The notes under the pieces were generated by a model. That model was not told the origin of the DNA. It was given only the letters and a program-made list of their open reading frames with translations, and ran no database searches. A stretch of DNA of 64,000 nucleotides, from contig JANPYM010000010.1 of NCBI GenBank assembly GCA_025890175.1, forward strand, positions 1,580,427 to 1,644,426, read 5' to 3'. Below, in pieces: positions 47,581 to 59,719 of the stretch. Origin of the DNA: Ciborinia camelliae. Lineage: Eukaryota; Ascomycota; Leotiomycetes; Helotiales; Sclerotiniaceae. The translations under genes were made by a program, and so were the position numbers. Every line of letters begins with the position of its first letter. Positions within the stretch are counted from its first letter, which is position 1.

Positions 47581-49140
47581 CCCCGCCTCAAATTTACTCA
47601 ATAGAACCTTCCCTGCCTCTCAATTCAATGAAAGAAGTCAATAGAAGCGCCAATCCGCGTCTAAGCTACTCAATAACCTATAGAACGGCTTTAATTTGAT
47701 ATTATAAAAGCACCTCTGCCGCTCAATTCAATTGCCGAGGCCAATAGAGGCGCTCATTCACGTCTAAATCACTCAATGATCTATATAATGACATTAATTT
47801 GATGTTATATGACCTCCTCTGCCGCTCCAATTACTGATTGGAGCAATGAGAGATCTATTGCGCCATCAAATCATTCAATGACGTATATTACAACTTAAAT
47901 TTGATACTATACAATCTCCTCTGCCACCCGATCAAAGGAATAGAGGCATTATTGTGTATTCAACTTACTCGAGGTCATATCTACTAGTAAAAGCTCAAAT
48001 TGACCTCGAAATTATCAATATAATCATTCACCACTGAGCATTGGATTGATTCTGCCTAGGAATCGTAAGGTTGCTTCAATACTGCTCAATATAACCATCG
48101 CTGCCATTTACATTAATAACTGAGGACTTTCATACGCCTCTGAATGAGTCAAATGACATATGACATAGCTTATTGCATCTTCAAATCAATGACCGAGGCC
48201 AATAGAAGCGCTAATATGTGTCTAAATGGTCAAACGACCTGTAATTCCAACTGCCCGGGATTTGATACTAGAATCTTGCCTGATTTCACATCAATAATTG
48301 AGGAGATAAAAGACTTTAGTGTGCGTCTAAATCAGCTAATGATCTATGCTATACTAGGTAATTTAATTATGACTCTACATCGATCCATGATTGAGGTTGA
48401 TAAAAGCGCTGATACGCATTTAAATCGCTTAATTACCTTGAAATACACCTGAATCCACCTTAAGTCACCAATTGAGCCCAACAAAATCTTTTAATGCGCC
48501 TCAAAATCACTCAACACCCTATAGTACGTCTCAGATACTCACCTAAATCAACCAATAACATACATTGTGGCTCGGAGATACCTCTAAACTCCTGAATGGC
48601 CAATGGTGTGACTCTAATACGTCTTTAAATCGCTCAATGGTCTATAGTAAAACTCGAATTTGATAAAATGGAACCCTTCCTGCCAGTAAAATTAATTGCT
48701 GAGGCCAATAAACTCTCAAAGACGCATCTAAGTAGCCCAGCAACCCGGTTTAAGGCTAGGGAACGCCTCCAAATCACCGAATGACCTATGGTGCAGCTAG
48801 AATAAACCTTTAAATCACTTGATAGCCTATAGTACGGCTTTTAGTTAATTCAATAAAATGTTTCTGCCTTTAAGATCAATGACAAAGACCAATCAAAGTT
48901 CAAGCACGCATCTAAATTACGCAATAGCCAACCAATTTTACAACGTGAGTATACCGTTAAATCACTCACTAGCTTGTAATACGGCGTGAAGACGCTCTGA
49001 AAAGACTTGATGATTCGTTACATGGATCAAATATGCCTCTGAATGGCTTAAGTATCTATAATGCAGCTTGATTACATCTTCAACTCACTTGATAGCCTTC
49101 AGTATAGCTTCCATTAGCCTTTAACTAATCAATTTATAAT
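47581..49140. repeat. Degenerate tandem array, ~102-bp period
   Basis: Units start with CCTCTGCCGCTCAATTCAAT-like sequence at 47611, 47713, 47816 and 47918, a steady 102-103 bp spacing. Each continues with GAGGCCAATAGARGCGC, CGTCTAAATCACTCAATGA, CCTATAG and TTTAATTTGATATTATA. The GAGGCCAATAG segment is traceable further at about 48192, 48296, 48398, 48698 and 48886, increasingly mutated and with irregular gaps. No coding frame runs through. Confidence 0.8.
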
Positions 49141-51600
49141 CGTTCAACGTGCCCAGATGAGTGTAATATTAAACAAAATCTACAAAGAAAGCTTATAAAT
49201 GAAAGATTTTCTGTTAATATCCTTAGCTATCTGAATCTATTTTTCAAGTAGCTGATAGAGCTGCAATGATATTCTCTTATACTGAATCGATAATAAATTA
49301 AGTATCAAATTTCTCCAGCTTAGTATTTTACTTAAAAAGCTACTTTTAATGATTTAGTATTTCTTCGTTTCAACAAACACTTTAAAGGGATACATATTGA
49401 AGTTGTTAGAAACGAGAGTATAGAGCTTATTATTGAAGCAAAATGAGCTCAAGTATTATATAACAATGTGTAATGAAATGGAAATGAAGTTCCAATTGTA
49501 ATAATTACTTCAAATCGATTTATTCTATAATTCTTCCTACACTACCTTTAGACTTTTGTATATACATTATTTCTGGTACCTAAATGATGAAACATCAGAT
49601 AGATTATCTTTTCTCAATTTATTCCCTTTTTGCTTTCAAGAATCAAAGTAAAGAAACTTCAAGTCGGAAAAGTAGATATAATGAAGGGGTGTTTCGGATA
49701 TTGAGATTTGATCATTGGCACCACTCTGGCGATACTTCCTATACTATAATAGTCCTTAGAAGTATTGTATTGATTGTTGTTACCCAAAACCACATGGTAT
49801 TGATGGAATAATATATATAAGCGCCGAGGCTCTAGCACGTACGCTAGTCCTACGGCACTCTGTATCATGATTGCCCCGATATTAACGATGAAAATAAATT
49901 CTATAAAAACATTCTATATATTTTCAATGAATCTTCATATGTATCCCAAACATGAGGTAAAAGCACAGCTTAATCTCGTAAAAAGAATCAAATCGCTCTT
50001 TCTAATATATTTTCTTATTTCGACCCCTATCATTTGTCGAGTATTATACTTCATCTAGTTACAACTTGAAAAATCCCAGCTATATTAGTAACTGAATAGC
50101 TTCAAATTATTTTCTCTTCAAAAGCTTAATTAGCTAGTAGTATAAAAAGAGTTGTAGATAGGTAACTTTACGTGTGGATATCAGTACCTAATGTTTCATT
50201 ATAGTATCCCCTTTATCATTTCGCTTGTTGGAAAATCGAGATAATTATAAAATGCTACGGGAACGAAAAGGAAGTGATGACTTGATAATCATATTATGCT
50301 AAAATCTAATATCAATTTAGGAAAGAGGATCGTAAGAGCGAGGAAGCCTTTTATACTACAAGCCCGATCCGCTTAAAGTGAAGCTATTAATAAAGTTATA
50401 TACATATCGCATTTCCCATACCCCTCATTTTGATAAAGTGTATTGCATTATTCTATACGTATTTCACTAGATATTATTGGATCTCGTGCAAATAAATGTA
50501 TCAAGTATCTAATATAGTATTATATATCATTGATTATATACCTACTGAAATACTAGAGTTCGCTAAAACAATTTAATCTTACTCTTTTCCACCTATGGGT
50601 TTTACTTCAAAATGGCATACAACTAAAAGAGGCGAATTATTTGGGAAATCAAAATAGGATAGATTATTACATCATATGAAATTACGAAAATCTCAAATTT
50701 CTAACCATAGCTCCTTCAAGTTAGCTTTGCCTCACAAGTTAGCTTTAATTATGAGAAAATCTACAAAGAAATTCAAAATCCAAGTTCCCTGCCTCCTCAA
50801 TCTCGAAATGTTAAGTAAAAGCTTTCATATGACACCAAACTTCCCAATTATTCACCAGCCGGGAAAGGACCAAGCTCGGCCTAACTCTGAGGCTCCCTCA
50901 AAGCCCCCTCAAAGAATTTTCTGACGGTGAATTATCCCACAATTTTGAATAAAAAGCCACCTGTTGTTGTGGTTCAGGACACCGGATGATACTCTCACTT
51001 CCTGTCCTCCTTGGGTTCGGGGATCTTTTACAGGGGGGCAAGCTAGGACAAGGAATTTTAAAAGACGGCACAGGACAACCCGAGATATTATGTTAACAAA
51101 GGTCGGGAAAAGTAGGTAGGGAGATATCGGAAATTGAACTTTATGATTATGAAATTGATGGAATGGATAGCCTTGGATATTGGAAATGTCAGATATGTGA
51201 TAGGATGGCTAGTAGGAGAAAATAACCTTAGTGTAGTATGATTTGATGAAATGATTTGTACTGGATATTCAAGTTTTGATATGGAAGCCTTGGGGAAGCC
51301 TTGGGGATTCTGGACCTTCTTTATAGCTCGAGGTGTACTGGGTTTTTTATACTGTATGTTAGATATCAATGCCAATCACACAAGTCTTTATATTCTTCCT
51401 CTTTCTATGTTTATACGATTCGAACTGAGAATTGCCAAATAAGAGATCTAATTGCAGTACCAAGTTGCCTGGAGGCTCACACGTTCCCACATTCGAACAT
51501 CCGCACAGCTTGAACAATTCGAGATAGTAGAGTTGGGAGGCCGATTACGCTCTCCATAATATCAATTTGCAGATACTGCCATACTACCTTCACATCACCA
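49141..51600. other. AT-rich spacer between two tandem arrays
   Basis: Mostly AT-rich sequence with short frames only. A TATATATAAGCGCCGAGGC segment followed by a near-palindrome CTAGCACGTACGCTAG (about 49811-49845) resembles the end of an LTR but has no clear borders. I see no gene. Confidence 0.45.
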
Positions 51601-53020
51601 TCACCTAGAAGTCCCAAACCAAGGATCCAGACCTAGCATCAAGTCAAGAGCTCGCACAATTTGAGACGAAGTCAAGAAGTTAACCTACTTTGCCATGTCG
51701 CCTATTTTCCTAATGCCATGATATACTCGCACAAGTCTCCCCGAGGCATTCTAAACGGGGAACCTAATTGCAACATAAACTTTCCCAGGATTTCGCAGAG
51801 CTTGCACAGTTTGTGACAGCTAGTAAATTGCTCCCAGTTTGCTACAACGTTTATTTGACCTATTACCTACGCCATAACACTATCTTTATACGAATATTCC
51901 CGAGAAGTGCCAAGTGGAAGGCCTAGTCACAGCATCAAGTATCCTAGGAGTTCTCACAGTTCGACACGAAGACAGGAAGTCAACCACACTCCGCCATAAC
52001 TATTTACCCTGTGCCCCTATTCCGTGCTTATACGAATCTCACTGCGAAGTGCTAAACGTCGCTTTGAAACCTAGAATCAAGTTTCCTAGCTATTCGCACA
52101 ACTTGAGACAAATCTAAATAGTCACGGTCTTCATAACATCTAGATTCGTTAACTTCTCAACAACTCCCTGTTTCGAATACTGCCAGACCAAACCCAGGCA
52201 TCTGCGGACTGCTAATCTCCCCCCTTTACCTCACTGACCATATCCACACAGGAATCTACCCACGGCATCAAGATTCCTAGGTATTTGCCCAGCTCGAGAC
52301 AAATCCAAGAAGTCAACTACGCCCTGCCACGACATCTATATTCGTTAAGTTCGAAATAACTCCTGGTTAGAATGATGCCAGGCCGAACCTAGACGTTGAC
52401 AGACTTCTAATCCCCCCTTTTCTATCTCAGCAACCACGTCCACGCGTGAATATAACGGTGGCATCAAGGTTCCTAGTTATTCACGCAGCCCAAGAAAAAT
52501 CTAAAAAGTCGCTCACGCCCTTCCCCAACGTCTAGACTAGATTCGTTAAGTTTTCACAACTCCTCTTTCGAATACTTTCAGGCAAACCTATACAATCGAT
52601 ATACTACTAGTTTGCCCCCCCCCCCCAACCTCCACGACTATACCCGCACATGGAAAAGATAATCCGAACATCAAGTTTCATAATACCTCGCACAATTAGA
52701 CGCGAGGCAAGGAAGGTAAGGCAACTACAAATACCCTGCCGCAACGCCTAGATTCGTCAAGTCCTCGAGAATTTCGGTACTGAATACTGCATACCAGTCT
52801 AGACATCGACAAACTGCTAGCACGCCCTCCCCCTTATCTCTCCGATTCATCTCCACAGGAATCTCGTAACAGCACCAAACTTCTCTAAAGCTCGCACAGC
52901 TTCGAGGCAAAACCAAGTCGACCACTCCCTGCCACAAAGCCTAGATCCGTCAAGTTCTCGTTACTTCGGTACTGAATACTGCGTTGCTACTCCCGATTTG
53001 GATAGACTGCTAAATGCGCC
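51601..53020. repeat. Degenerate tandem array, period rising from ~150 to ~205 bp
   Basis: The landmark CTCGCACARCTTGAGAC recurs at about 51651, 51801, 51951, 52092, 52282, 52479, 52687 and 52892. Spacing is about 150, 150, 141, 190, 197, 208 and 205. Surrounding shared pieces are GGCATCAAGTTTCCTAG before it, and CCAAGAAGTCAACYACGCCC, CTAGATTCGTTAAGTTCTC and TTTCGAATACTGCCAG after it. The longer later units add the last two pieces. It is unrelated by eye to the 47.6-kb array. A C12 run sits at 52615-52626. Confidence 0.8.
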
Positions 53021-53564
53021 CTACAACTACATTACGTCGACGACAAACAAGAAGTTATTCGATCAAGCTCGAGAAATAAGGGGGTGGAGAACTAGACTAG
53101 GCTGGAATAAACGCATGGTGGTGGTTAACTAGGAGGATTTTGGTAACAATAGGAACGTGTTTCCCAAGCCTTACAAAGGTCTAGAAGTCCAATAGCAGTT
53201 GAATTAACCTGACATGAGTTAGTTGCTAAAGAATAATCAACAGGAGATTGCTGTAGCTCCCTGCATTTAGAAATCACACATGTCAGTCATTTCTTATCTT
53301 TCTTCTTTTTACTCGGGGACATTTATTCATTCTACTCAAACTACTTTGTAGTAACGTATCACAAGCCAAGAATAACAAAGATAGCAATATACCCCCATTC
53401 CTTCCCCCATTCCTTCCAGTTCATCAAAGGCCCCTCACATTGCACAGCTGACCCTAAAATCCAGATCCCAAACCACTCAAGGGTATACTAGTCTTTTCTC
53501 GATTCATAACCTTCTTCCAAGCCACCTATGCTGCGAGACGACACCAACCACTTCTAGAACAACT

Positions 53565-53831
53565 ATGACAACTCTACAGCAAGACAAGTTAACTAATATC
53601 CCTAGAATACGACCTCCAACGAAACCAACAGAGTCGCGGAGGACTCCTGCTTTTACCCCGAGTGAAACCTACAGTGATTCTTTTACCCATCCAATCTATC
53701 TCCTCTCCAATATCTCTCAACTACTTCAACTTCCCTTCTCGACATATCTCGAAAACGAATGCTACAATGAAATCCAATACAATTGCCTCCTTCCCAGTCC
53801 TGGCTATGAACATAACGACTTGAGTACCTAG
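53565..53831 (+). CDS. Hypothetical ORF, 88 codons, possibly part of a spliced gene
   Basis: An ATG frame with non-repetitive composition (RPPTKPTESRRTPAFTPSE; THPIYLLSNISQLLQL) and no recognised domain. Just downstream, a frame with KLGNWGLTGYIHEIGR ends at a good donor (GTAAGT, 53894), and a good branch/acceptor pair (GCTAAC...TTGCAG, ending 54201) leads to a Thr/Ile/Tyr-rich frame closing at 54290. This could be a three-part gene or a relic; a TAG at 53829-53831 separates the first two parts. Weak support. Confidence 0.2.
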   Translation: MTTLQQDKLTNIPRIRPPTKPTESRRTPAFTPSETYSDSFTHPIYLLSNISQLLQLPFSTYLENECYNEIQYNCLLPSPGYEHNDLST

Positions 53832-54993
53832 ACGGAGATTTCGCCGAAACTGGGGAATTGGGGATTAACCGGATATATACATGAGATAGGGAGGTAAGTT
53901 CCTGATCTCCTCCTGGACTGTAGTATAAGTCACGACTAGAGCAACTATCCCCCAATTGCTCTGCCAGGTCTCAGGCTCGAGATAGCAAGCTTGGTTGAAG
54001 TATTTCACCTCAACCACTCCCCGAGTTGCAGAGCAATGCGCATGATCCTACTATATGCCGCATTCATCTCGCAGATATAAACTATCCAGGCGTCGAAGTA
54101 CTTTGTAGAGCTTTGCTATATTTTAATTTTTTGAATTGGGAAGGAAGCTTTTTTAAGAAAAATCTGTTTCTCAAGTCGAATCGCTAACTATTTTGTTGCA
54201 GATCAGGAACGGTAAAGACGACTATTACTATAATCATATACTACACCTACCAAGTCACCGATACAAAGGTACCAAGTGAACAAAAATAAAAGGCGAGATG
54301 ATGGAGGAGTCTACGATACAGCAAGATATCATAACGGAGAACTGGCATTTTCCCCATATGAGATAAGTATGACGGAGCTGGACGGGTTTAGAATTGCTTA
54401 AATTGAAAGGGATTAGAGAAGGCAGTCCTATAGTTCTAGCCCCTAGACATATGGAGCCTATTCAACTCTCCCCGGATCTCGAATTGAGCAATATAGGTAT
54501 GGTATACATCATCATAGTCCAGAACCAACAAACATGAACAATGTGAAAACGCAGATGTTTCCCAAATATAAGTATATATCAAGAACAGCAGAATAAGAAC
54601 GGGGGTAATTAGATTGTGGTTTACGTGACGCAGGACTGAGCTCCAGGACATTGTCAAAAATATACGTTCAAGTCCCTCTCCCCTCCTCCAAATATTCCCA
54701 GCTGTTATGGCACAACTACCTATGCAGAGCAAGAAAGCCATTTACTTATCTAAATCCATAAAAAGAGTAAAGTAAGTAAGACATCTCATCTCCGCGCTCC
54801 CCCTCTCGGATAATTATCAACCCCTCTCTACACATATCCAAGGCATCTAGCAACTATTACCAGTACGAATCCTCCACCGCCAAGTCCACGATATCAATAC
54901 CTACAATACCCAGACTCGAGAAGAAGGGGGCCAAAAATTGGTGTGCCGAAGGATTAGAGAAAGAGAGAAAGCCGGGGGACTTTTGCATTATTT

Positions 54994-55022
54994 GGGAAGG
55001 GAAGGGAAGGGAAGGGAAGGAA
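54994..55022. repeat. (GGGAA)n microsatellite
   Basis: Five consecutive GGGAA units in an intergenic stretch. Confidence 0.85.
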
Positions 55023-57979
55023 GACTTTTGAAGTTGCTAATTATTCTCCAGGAAACTATGCCTGAAGACGATGAAGAGGAAAAGTTAATCTACCTGCTAT
55101 ACTGCGAATGATAAGATTGAGGGGAAATGAATGGATCGAGAGGGGGATTTCCAGGCTTTAGAATAGGCGGCGACTAATTGTATACAATAGGATAGGATAG
55201 GATAGAACAGGAGCAAAAACGATGACCGCAAGAATGGATATCCAGGCGTTTAAGAGAGTGCTCTTCCCACCAACTTAATCCCCACAGATCCCAAAATCGA
55301 ATCCTACAATCCTACAATTCTGAGTTCTACCAGTCCCTGGCCCAGGAATACGAAGACTCGAGAGATAGAGGGAAAAACTGGATGGGAGGTTACAGAAGCG
55401 GGGAACATAGCGGAGGGATTGAAGAACGATGAGCTCTGTCTGATTACAAACATACTGTACCAAGAAACAAGCAACTGCCACCCCCAAAGTGTATTTTGAA
55501 GTCACCAGAACGCAGAGCTTTACAGGGAGTGGCAACAGTTATGCATATCTATCGAATTGTATTTTGGTCTGATAGTGTGGGGATTCGGATCATTTTTCAC
55601 CAGTGTGTCTGCGAGAACTGACGACTGAAGTTTGAAGATACATTGGCAATGCAAGGAACCTAGAAATCATATAGGGTGGTGGAAGTTTCCTCTATCTGTT
55701 TCGCCTTGGGGCAATGAAGGTTCATCGGAGTGTGCGTGTGTTGGTTGAAGGAATGAATATATGAAGGACAGTCAAGTTACTTACATGCTGAGGAGTGGAA
55801 GGTATAAGGACACTTATCCATTGTCGCTGTTTAGGTTTTCGAGGAACTGGTTCTGGTATTCATTCTATCCATACTCTTTCTTTTCGTATAGGTTAGGCCA
55901 GGCATATACATTTCCAATCCATTTGTTCGATCGAGTCCTTTCCAAGCTTTCCTTCTATATTTTTGAGTTATTCGCAATATCTATTTGGAGAGACCTGGGC
56001 CATACATACCATGGTCTAAAATTGGAATATTAATGTTATTCATATATGAAGTTGGAAAGAGTACAGATACAACCCAGCACAATATCCGCCGACATTTTTC
56101 ATACCTTCCCATTCCCATTTATCCCATTCCCATACATTTCATTCATATATTCATACAAACCCCCCTCTTTCCCTCCCATTTACTATACCGAATACTTACC
56201 TACCTACCTACTCCCTAAACATCCCCCTACAAGCACCCAAAATAAGGTAAGCAAGTGAGCATTACGCATCCATTACGCGTCCGTTTCGTTCCCGTTTGGT
56301 TCCCGTCCATTCCCATTCCCGTTTGTTTCATCAAATCGCGTTTCATCACAACCCATCAAATCCCGTTTCATCACCACAACACTACCTACTTACCTATCTA
56401 CCTACCTACCGGTACCTTACTGTAAGATCAGATCCGATCTCCGATCTAAAATTATACAGTAAAACTTAGATATGACTAAAGATTTAAAGATTTAAAGATT
56501 AAAGATTAAAGATTAATCATATATAAAGCAATTTAGGCAAACAATCTATGATTTTACAGCGAATTCAGGCGAATTCCAATTCCAAGTTGCGTTGCGTTGC
56601 AAGTAAGTAAGTAAGTAAGTTAGTTTTGTTGCGAATTCCAAGGGGAATTCATCTTTTACTTAGGTACTTAGCTAGGGATCTATGTAACGTATGTGAAGTA
56701 CAAACGATTATTGTGCGATGTTCTTACTGTACTCATCTGTACTGTACCGATATATACCTACCTACCCAAATACCCAAATAACCAGCGGCAGTAATCCGTC
56801 ATCCGCCATCCTCCATCCGTAATCCGCCACGTACGGGAAATACGGCTGCGTACCGATTGGTAGGTATGTAGATTCTGAGTATGAGGGTATGAAGATATTT
56901 ATTTTTGGGGTTTCATTGTATAACAGTGTATATGTGTTTTTCTGTTTTGTTTTTGGATATGAGGTAAGGTAAGGTGAGAGGTGAGGTAAGATCTTACTTA
57001 GTTGGACTATTTTTGATAGCTGGAAGTGATGTTTGGGATGGTGTGTGGGATGTGGGATGTGTGGTGTGTGGTGTGTGGTGTGTGGGGAAGGGTTTTCGGG
57101 CCCGAGGATTGGGAGATGGATGGATGGATGGGGGTTGGAATGGAAGGTGTGGATTACCCATCTAGGGATAGAAGGTATGGCCGGGGAAGATGGAAAAATG
57201 GAAAAATGGAAGGTATGAATGGGCTTGACATTTAACAGGGAGGTTGATTGGGGCGTTCGGTTAGATCGGGATTGGGTAGGGTATCATTGGTATGGTATCA
57301 TTAGTACCCGCGCGATGCGATTCTGTTCGTTCGATTTGATCATTAATGGATGGATGGGTGAGTGGTTGGGATGGATATCATTCGGCGATGCGATAAGGTG
57401 ATCTGGGTGGTACAGAGTAACGGAGTACAGTGGTGATAGATCATAGGGCGGGCTAATAGGCTATAGGCTATTATGGTAGGTAGGTAGTTCAGGGGTCAAT
57501 GAAGGGGTTGAATCTTGACGAACGAACCCAACGCTACAGTAACTTAGGTAAGGTAAGCAAGCTAGGTAAGCGGAGGCAGGTACTGTAGCAAACGGGAATC
57601 GGTATCCATGGGTATAGTATGGGGGTTTCTTTATTAATCTATATATCTGGGCGGGCTTGCGCGGGATTCCTTTTTGGGGTTTTGTTTTGTATCAGGTTAG
57701 ATTATCTTCCGTAGATTTTCATAGATTATATTATGTAGATTGGATTGTGGGGGAGGTGATATATGATATATTATTGTATGATGTCTAAATATAGATGGAA
57801 TGTTTTGAAATGTTAAAGTTTGATGTATTTGATTGATGTATATGGCGATACATCCATACATCGTGGTGATGAGGTGTCAAGTAGATCTGTGTGAGATGAA
57901 GAAATGAGGAATTCATCGAATACTACCTACTAGGTAGGTATTGGAAGTGAAAGCATGGTAGATTGCAAGATTGCAACCG

Positions 57980-59709
57980 TACCACCGTACCGTAGCATAA
58001 CCCGGAAAACAAACTTCATTTACGGTACGGAGACTCGGAGTACAGTATCTAGGGGAGGTCGAGAACCTGAGACTCATGAACGTAACCAACATTACGTACA
58101 TTGGTTACCCACATTGGGGAATTCTCCCCCGCGAAAAGAGTGGGATATCCGTTGTGCCATTTCCTATCTTGGAATAGTTACGTGTAAGATTGCTACTTTA
58201 ATCACGTTTGATGGTTTGACGGGTTGGGTTGACAGCGGGCGCCTTTGTAGTTTGTAGATGATCATTTCTTTTTCTTTTCTATCTTCTCCCCTTCACCACC
58301 TCACCTCAGTACTTCGAATAAGATTATTATATTTTAGTATCGGGAACCTTACTCACATTAAAGGTACCTAACCTATTTATGGCCTTCACTTCAATTCGCT
58401 TCGCTTCAAAGTATTTAGCACCTGATTCACCACTCTTTGCTCAAAACACCCAAGACCTAATAACACGTTTCATATGGATGAAGTAAAAAAACCTAAGATA
58501 CCAAGAGTATTCAAGTCTCAAGAATATCAAGATTCAAGATTCAAGATACACACATCACACCATTACACCATCATGCCAAGATACCAAGAAATATAAAATT
58601 ACTTTCAATTATAAAAACCAACAAAAGAGTCGAGATACCCCCTTTTTTTCAAATCATCCTTTGCGAATCAAAAAATTCCAAGTCGGATATCGGATACATA
58701 CATGACGGGATCCATGGATACGATAGATAAATAGGTAGATACCTAGTAGCTACCTACCATGTATTAACGAACATCACCATCATCATCACCATCACCACAT
58801 GCAAATATCTGCAAATATCTGCAAATATCCCTCCCCTCCCCTTCCCCTTCTCCCCCTTCTCCCCCCATGTCCAGATACCAGATGTCCTCTACTTCATTTT
58901 CATGTACTCGTAATCTTAACAATTTATCAATATACTTTAAACCCAAACTTCTAACCGTGGAAGACGTACTTCACCTAAAATAGGTTAAATGCCGAAGATA
59001 TACCCAGCTTACCTAGGTACTCCATGTTCCCCAAGAGTCCAAGGACGGAATATACTTTGAAATAAATTAAAAAACCCATGGCTATCAATCAATCTTTTCG
59101 ATCTATTGAATCCAATTGGCTTTTTTTTCGCCATAAAAAAAAGGGTGATTCAAAAAGATCGACGTGCCCAGATTTTCATCATTCATCTATATTCATCATC
59201 AGTGATCAATCAATGCAAGTTGCCCTTTTATTGATATGCTTGTATCCGCACGATTTACGGATTGAGTTAATAAAACTGCTACACAGACTACAAGTTTCAC
59301 TTGGGATTGAATACATATACACATACATATACATACTTTTGATCTCTTCTTCATCTGATTTCAATCTTGAACCTTCAACAAATCCTTTAATATCATTCAT
59401 TCACTCTTTTATTGTTGTACGTTCTACACTTTCGCTTGGCATCAGTACCTGCCGTTTGTTTTTGCCGCAAAACTGCCCTGCAGTGCACCAACTGCTGAGA
59501 TAGGAAAGGAAAGGGAAGAAAAGAAAACAGAAACGGAAAGGAAAGGAAAGAGTTGTTACCCTCTTTAATTGTATTTGTCTGGACTCTTGATTTCCTCCGG
59601 AGTTCCATTTCAATCTTTTACACGTTCATTTATATGTTTGAAAATTTCCATTCATTAAATTGAATGAATACCCAGTTTATGAAGGGGAAGTGAAGTTCTC
59701 GAGATCAAA
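57980..59709. repeat. First copy of a 1.73-kb duplicated block (left of the gap)
   Basis: Identical, apart from two homopolymer differences (one C fewer in the second copy near 60380, one C more near 60600), to 59720-61449. It ends exactly at the N gap. The content is the upstream region of the acyltransferase gene; open frames inside it (for example 59078-59503) are unsupported. Confidence 0.95.
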
Positions 59710-59719
59710 NNNNNNNNNN
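59710..59719. other. Assembly gap (10 N)
   Basis: Ten consecutive N, flanked by the two ends of the same duplicated sequence. Confidence 0.99.

Larger units (their letters stand above)
53021..57979. other. Gene-poor region with one weak ORF and simple repeats
   Basis: About 5 kb. It includes (GGGAA)n at 54994-55022, CTACCTACCTA tracts near 56195-56210 and 56394-56412, (AAGT)n at 56600-56620, AAAGATT runs near 56479-56515, and TGTGTGG repeats near 57055-57083. The only frame I would look at twice is 53565-53831. Confidence 0.4.

Noticed and set aside
49776..49867. Possible third LTR (TGATTG direct repeats around a TATA-containing segment)
   Set aside because: The borders are not TG...CA, the length is only about 90 bp, and other flank choices give no duplication.
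59078..59503. 141-codon ORF, present again at 60818-61243
   Set aside because: Composition is that of AT-rich leader DNA, there is no motif, and its repetition is explained by the duplicated assembly block.
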